Part shown: positions 58,332-64,000 of the stretch, one piece after another | How the letters are laid out: the number at the start of each line of letters is the position of its first letter | Numbering within the stretch: position 1 is the first letter of the stretch | Assembly: GCA_964019695.1 (NCBI GenBank) | Contig: OZ026524.1 | Coordinates: forward strand, 18,407,509-18,471,508 | DNA from: Loripinus fragilis | Taxonomy: Eukaryota > Mollusca > Bivalvia > Lucinida > Lucinidae | Reading direction: 5' to 3' | Length of the DNA: 64,000 bases | Made by a program: the position numbers and the translations under genes | Notes under the pieces: generated by a model | What the model was told of the DNA's origin: nothing | The model's input: only the letters and a program-made list of their open reading frames with translations | Database searches by the model: none

Positions 58332-59871
58332 TTTGGATGCAGAGGAAGACTCACATCTCACGACCAACTTTAAAGAAAGCTACTTATCACCTCATAAATC
58401 ATCCAGGCTTTGAACGCGCGCCGACCGGCGGACGTGTGTTAGATTTTATTGCTTTCATGCCCTGGGCATTACTAAAATTCACACATTGAAGAACCGGATG
58501 CATAGTATTTTGAATGGACATGACGCGAGAAAATCCGACTTTGGTGCATGTTAACAACAAAGACACATGTCTTGTGTTCTTAACCACGTAGTCTGATCAG
58601 CGACTTTACTAGCCGCTTGTTGGAAAGTGTAAATACACTTGCTTCTAGCAAAATTTAATTTTTCTAGCCAGTCTCTGTAGTTGAGCAGACTAGTTTGAGT
58701 CTTTCTCAGTAAGAAACCCTGAAGACAGATTTTCTCGTGGGATGGCCAAAATGTGTTTTTACTGGACCCCGAGTTTTAGCCCAAGAAAGACCATGTTTAA
58801 ACGTCAAGTGTACGAAATGCAACCATAAGTCTTGGATGAACATGGACTTCACTCCTCGCATACTCAAAATATGGAATTATAAATATGGATGGAAATTATT
58901 GATACCAGTGATAAATGTTACATTTGTAAGTAATCTTATTTTAAATGCATGCAGTTTTTTGCTAATAGCTCGGACCCAGTATCCGAGAGAAATAGTGAAA
59001 ATGAGCCTGTGGGCTTTGACTTGTATGCGCATTCTAAAACATTATTTGAACTAGTTCATGAGATTTGTGCACTAATTTCATATGCGCATAATAATTTTCT
59101 AAACACACGAGCACAACTTTGACAGATTATTATATTTCTAAGCAATAGAAATAAAATGATTAAACATAAAACGATATATTACGAAATAAATAGGCCTACA
59201 CCAGCTCATTCGAAAAAAGTTAGTCTTGGATGCTTAGAAATCAGTTATTCTGATCTCAAATATTCTGTTTTATTTAAGAATATTGGAATTAATCAGTTAT
59301 TTGTTATATTTCTCATTTTATTTTTACTATAAGTCTAATCGTTATTTGCAAATTAATTTTTCTTTTCATCTTTTCCATATTCCATTGTGTAGCGTATAGG
59401 CAGCCGTATAAAGGTTGCCCCTTCGAGTGTAATCTCGCGGCGATAACGCGGAACGAGACAGTTTGGCGCATGCGCACTAACAATGTGAAAGGAGTCTATT
59501 GCGCATTTGCGTGCAATCTTTATAATAAAAAATGTACGCTGCTCAATTGTCTGTACGTAACCCCGAAAGGGACATTTTCTTTCTTTTACATACGGGAAAA
59601 GAAATTTAAACAAGAAAGCAGAATAGGAATTAATAAATAAATGTCGTTTGTTCAACATAATTCCTGCATCTCATTGGCTGAAATATATCGTTATGTATTT
59701 TCAAACTACTTCAAAAGAAGCATCGACAACAGTTCTTTGGTAAGAATTCAAATTCTGTTAGATTTGTGCGATTTTTTCCCTCGTCGGTCGTTAGTTGTCA
59801 AGCGAAGACTCCAATCAGACCGCGCTTCTAAAAGCTGATCTAGGCCTTTGCTGATCGCATAGTTTTTTTTT

Positions 59872-60028
59872 GTTGTTGTAATTCTCGCTTTGTGGATATA
59901 TTTTACTCAGATATCATAACGTTAGAAATGTTAGGATTTGACACATAAGCCTTATGTGTAAAATGCTAACATATATAACGTTATGATATCTGAGTAAAAT
60001 CTAACCACAAAGCGAGAATTACAACAAC
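59872..60028. mobile_element. 157-bp snapback palindrome (copy 2)
   Basis: Duplicate of 28,570-28,726. The right end has CAACAAC and pairs perfectly with the left end. Confidence 0.93.
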
Positions 60029-60942
60029 GGTCGCGTTACGTTTTTACACAAGGCCCTGACCCCGAGGTTATAAAACTTTTTCATGCTCAATACTTTTTCA
60101 TGCACGAATTAAAGCTTAAATAGCGAAGTTTCGTGACTTAAAATAATAGTCAGTTGTATTATGTATCGTTCCTATAAATTATAAAATACCGACTATTATG
60201 AAAAGGATAATTTCATCTTTAGCTGCGTTTGGGCATGAAAAAATAATAATCTCGATGCCTGACATTAATTATTTTTCATAACTCTGTGGTTTGTGATGAA
60301 AACTTAATGTCGTATGTACATGTAATTTCATAAGTTTTCTATTTTTATTCTTTTTTATTGTGATTAATGGGCAAGCGCATAAGCGCAAATACCTCAGTTA
60401 AACAACATAGTGGATGCATTTAACGGGTCTAGAAGTCTTTAAGTCTGAGACTTCATCAACACCCATACTCTATACTCTGGAGTTGCGAACATAGATGCGA
60501 AGGCGAGTCTGTCTTTACGTACAGACTTGTCGTAGCCTTCATTGCTCAATGATGTAATACCAAAATTCTCGTGTGCAGGCCCAAATATTTATGTTCTATT
60601 AAAGATAGAAATATCAAACATGTCCTGTTTTTCTTTATACATGTACCCAAAAGAAGAATAGGTGCGTTTCTGCTGAGTGGAACAGTTATCTGTCAATATT
60701 GCTTTCTCAGAAACATATGTTTTTTGCAAACACAATATTTTCAAATTAATCGATTTTCCTACCTATATTTGTAGCATGTATGCGGAAACGCAGTTAAGTT
60801 TTGTTTAGGCATACAAATGTACTCTAGTTTCGAAGTTCGAGAGACCATAGATACAAAACCAGACATATGAAAAGCAAACGGTCCACGATCTAAGCTTCAG
60901 TAGTTTTACGATGCAAGGACAAAAAAAATAAATAAACAACAT

Positions 60943-61189
60943 ATATGAGCCGAGGCATGTGATTTCCGACGATGTGTGGCATTTTGACAAGTGTAGACTC
61001 AGACGAGCCTGTGTAACCTCCTTTTAAGCATAGACACTCCAAATGATGCTCAGTCAGTAGCCAAATACTCATAGAATATGCAAGCGACTAGCTAAGGCTC
61101 TGATCAGGCTGTGCGTTTGTGCAGGCTGATATGAGGCTTTGCCTGCCGCACATACCACATTGTTGGAAATTTCATGTCGCGGCTCATAT
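60943..61189. mobile_element. MITE family M, complete (copy 2)
   Basis: Duplicate of 29,641-29,887 with one G-to-A change (CAGTCAGTAGCC). Confidence 0.9.
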
Positions 61190-61513
61190 ATCAAACTTTG
61201 CTAGAATACATTTCAGCATGCGTTGCTTCCCATAACGTCTCATTTACTAATGTATTTTAAATCTCAAAGACACCTTGCTTGTTTGGTTAGTTGTTTTACT
61301 CAACAGTTATGGTCATGTCGAGACGGTACGCAAAAACAGAATCTCCTGTTCGGTAAATCAATATTTTGCTCACGTTTTCCTTTGGAACCCCATTCTAAAC
61401 AAAATGGTTTAAAACACTTTTCAAGTCACCCCAGGTCAACAAAGAGACGGAAGTCTTTTCAATCAATGCTGAAAAACGTAAGCATTCTTCTCCTGACATG
61501 GTTTCAATTGTCG

Positions 61514-61550
61514 TTCAGTGCTGCTCATATAAGGTATGAGCAGCACTGAA
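61514..61550. repeat. Perfect 16-bp-arm hairpin (copy 2)
   Basis: Duplicate of 30,212-30,248. Confidence 0.9.
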
Positions 61551-61641
61551 AATAATATCTCAGTCAAAACAGTAAAATGAGATTCAACCTTTGTCCTAAT
61601 AAGGGATAGAAAAGAAAAACAACTATTCTTACTTGGTCAAT

Positions 61642-61777
61642 ATTCCTGCTTTGCGCAGAGACCATTCTAGAATGGCTGTGCGCAAAGTAAGTATCCCTAC
61701 TTTGCGCAACCAAATAGGAATTCTTACTTTGCGCAGAGCCATTCTAGAATGGTATCGATTCCTACTTTGCGCAGAAC
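61642..61777. repeat. TACTTTGCGCA cluster (copy 2)
   Basis: Duplicate of 30,340-30,475. The first motif has mutated to TGCTTTGCGCA; both CCATTCTAGAATGG palindromes are intact. Confidence 0.9.
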
Positions 61778-62311
61778 ATATATAAGACGGTCTGTGTAGT
61801 CAAATATGGGTCTAAACTGTTTGCAAGTGACAAAAATCGCCGCTAGTAGAGTTAAAATGTATTTAGAGGGGCTCCAGTTCATAATGTTTTGGTACTTGAG
61901 CCCCGACTTGAGTCACTTTTGAAACTTGAATGTACAGCATCTAGTTGGACGAGAGGCCTGCATATCGCCCTCATCTACGTCCCTTTATTAGGTATATGAG
62001 CTGCAATGACATCATATGCCCAGAGAAGGAAACTGTATGAGAATAAAAATGTAGGCTCTAGTGATAGTCTTACCCATCAATTTAAACATGTGTTTTGGGT
62101 GCTCAAACGAACATTCTCAATGAGACGGTTCTTTGCAGTACCCACAACAATGTTTGAGTTGGATGTGACCAAACCTTTTATTCAGTTTTGTATTGGCGAT
62201 AATGATTAATCCATTTTTGCATTGACGTTCATGAAAATGGATAACTTAATGTTTAAATCAAAACCTAAGCATATAACTCCACTAGATAGCTGCGTACGCA
62301 TGCTTAAAATA

Positions 62312-63274
62312 CGAGGGGTGATCAGAAAGTTCGCGGAAAATAGTTGCCATTTATACATCGTTTAATCAATAGAGCTGGAATTACAGCACATTATACTGCA
62401 GCACATATGCAGTTGATCGGTTACAACGTGTTTGGTGTAAATCGTCTACGTGCGTTACAGCGGTCGTCAAGGGAACGCTATATCGCGCGAAACGGCCCAT
62501 GTTACATTGCATTTTGACGTGTTACTACACAACCAATTAAACTTTAACGTTTTGTAAAATTGTATTATGCTGTGATAGTCCATATTGCGTTCCATGGATA
62601 TTTAACGACATATTTACTCATCTTCTATGCAAACTTTCAAAGATTTATATCTAACGGATGGTGTTCTAAATCAAAATGAATGACAGCACTGTCAAAAAAG
62701 CAAAGCATTCAACTTCTATGAACCCATCGCCTGTTTTGGACTGCCAATTCTTTAAAATAAACTATTTACATACTTCTAAAAACACCCCTTTTCAGGACAG
62801 TAGCTCTAACATTGATAGTTAAGTCCAATATTATAATTATTGTGATGAACACTGACAAGAAAATAAGTTTTTTATTTAAAATTAACAACAACTCGAAAAT
62901 ATTGACGCATTTTAGGCTCCCTATTCGGACTGAAACCTATTAAATTGAATACATTGCGCAGCAAAATAACACAAAAACCTCATATTATGTTCAAAGAATG
63001 ATGGAACATCACTTTCCGTCAAAATTACCAATCAATACATACACAACTACGAGTTTGGCCCCAAAAAGCAGGCCAGGGGTACAGATGGGCCGCTTCCAGC
63101 GAAGTGACGTCACAGCGGCGCCTCGTGCTCATACTTCTGACGTCACATTTTTCTAAATTTCAATATCAGTCAACTTGCTAGGAATGGTAGTTTATATATA
63201 TGAATTTTCATTGAAATCGATAAAAGCAATGCGATTTAATAGCACTTTTCCGCGAACTTTCTGATCACCCCTCG
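62312..63274. mobile_element. Mariner-like non-autonomous element (copy 2)
   Basis: Duplicate of 31,010-31,972, with the inverted ends and TA flanks intact. Confidence 0.9.
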
Positions 63275-63661
63275 TATATATCTTAACTGTAGCATTCCTA
63301 TGCCGCAAATGCACAATCCAACGGCTGTTTAGCAAACGGCAATAGGTGATAGCTCGTTCCCGATTGTGGAATCAGCTTTTTTCAGTTGTTTTAAGAAACA
63401 AAAGAGTCATTAGAAAACGCAATGCAGCTATCAAGTAGGTCTAGAGGTTTTGATTTTTGCCTGAATCATCATCAACGTCCTTACTATATGTATGCGAGCA
63501 ACGAATCCCCTGAAGAGACTGCAGGTGTGAGGGCGTGCAAGCTCGTCTGAGCGTTCACTACAAGTATTCACACATGAAATAAGTACCAACATTTTATGAA
63601 CTGGCTCATTAATTTTCACAAAATTAATCCACTGTCTGATGACTCCTTAACGCGTACTTTT

Positions 63662-63728
63662 GCAAACAGTGAAGAGCCAGGTGAAATTCTGCATAATGTG
63701 ACATATCATCAGGATCTACACTGTTTGT
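63662..63728. repeat. Hairpin family H (copy 2)
   Basis: Duplicate of 32,360-32,426. Confidence 0.75.
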
Positions 63729-64000
63729 AAAGACAACCTGATTTTCAGATAAAGAAAATAGTAAAATTGTTTTGTTGTATACACTGCCAGACAAGCTCAT
63801 GACAGGCACGCGACATCCAATAAACACTCAATAGATCAATAATCGATGATTATAAATATTGATAATCGTTCACACGCTTTGATAATCCAATTATCGCTGT
63901 GGTTGAGTTGAGTGGATTACAGCCGAGAATTATGACCGAAAATAGTAGATTCTGAGAAGACGTTGCAATCTTTAATGCTCGCCTTGATATTCACTTATGC

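Larger units (their letters stand above)
42263..64000 (+). repeat. Copy 2 of the 31-kb-spaced direct duplication
   Basis: Begins at GGACTGCATCCTCC, corresponding to 10,953, and continues past the window end. The last bases differ from copy 1 by one substitution (CACTTATGC against CACTAATGC). It contains every element of copy 1. Confidence 0.97.

Overview
The window looks like intergenic DNA from an invertebrate animal, most likely a bivalve mollusc. It is AT-rich, has no open reading frame above about 140 codons that behaves like a gene, and is filled with short hairpin-forming repeats, miniature inverted-repeat elements, tRNA-derived SINEs, microsatellites and decayed transposon genes. The bivalve assignment rests on repeat families I recall from heterodont bivalve genomes (hairpins with the core CAAACAGTG, ends reading ATATGAGCCGCGACATGAG, the TATGCCCCC/GGAGGCATA repeat). 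No search was run. I find no intact protein-coding gene, functional tRNA, rRNA or CRISPR array.

Layout. Bases 1-9,678 are single-copy within the window. They hold a decayed protein of a repeat-associated metazoan family (4,384-5,290, +), a broken reverse transcriptase (7,121-8,572, -) with a detached 3' end of the same kind (3,222-3,400, +), one MITE and several hairpins. Bases 9,679-11,470 are a tandem array built from palindromic boxes of the type GGAGGAC..GTCCTCC. Bases 10,953-32,698 form copy 1 of a very large direct duplication; copy 2 is 42,263-64,000 and still matches at the window edge. The offset is 31,302-31,321 bp, and the copies differ by about 0.2-0.4 % substitutions in the stretches I compared by eye, plus microsatellite-length changes. 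Bases 32,699-39,279 are a spacer with its own inverted-repeat elements, a G-quadruplex motif and another repeat block. Bases 39,305-42,255 are an inverted and more diverged (about 3 %) copy of 9,679-12,648, joined head-on to the start of copy 2.

The main story is therefore structural. An older inverted duplication of the palindromic array and its flank was followed by a much younger 31-kb direct duplication whose left breakpoint lies inside the array. The alternative, a false duplication made in assembly and stitched together at the repetitive array, cannot be excluded from sequence alone. Inside the duplicated block sit a SINE with a clear 10-bp target duplication, a 963-bp mariner-like non-autonomous element with perfect inverted ends, a 157-bp snapback palindrome, a three-member unnamed repeat family, and a hairpin array that expanded from one unit to about nine. 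Where an element occurs in both copies, the copy-2 entry is kept short and refers to copy 1.
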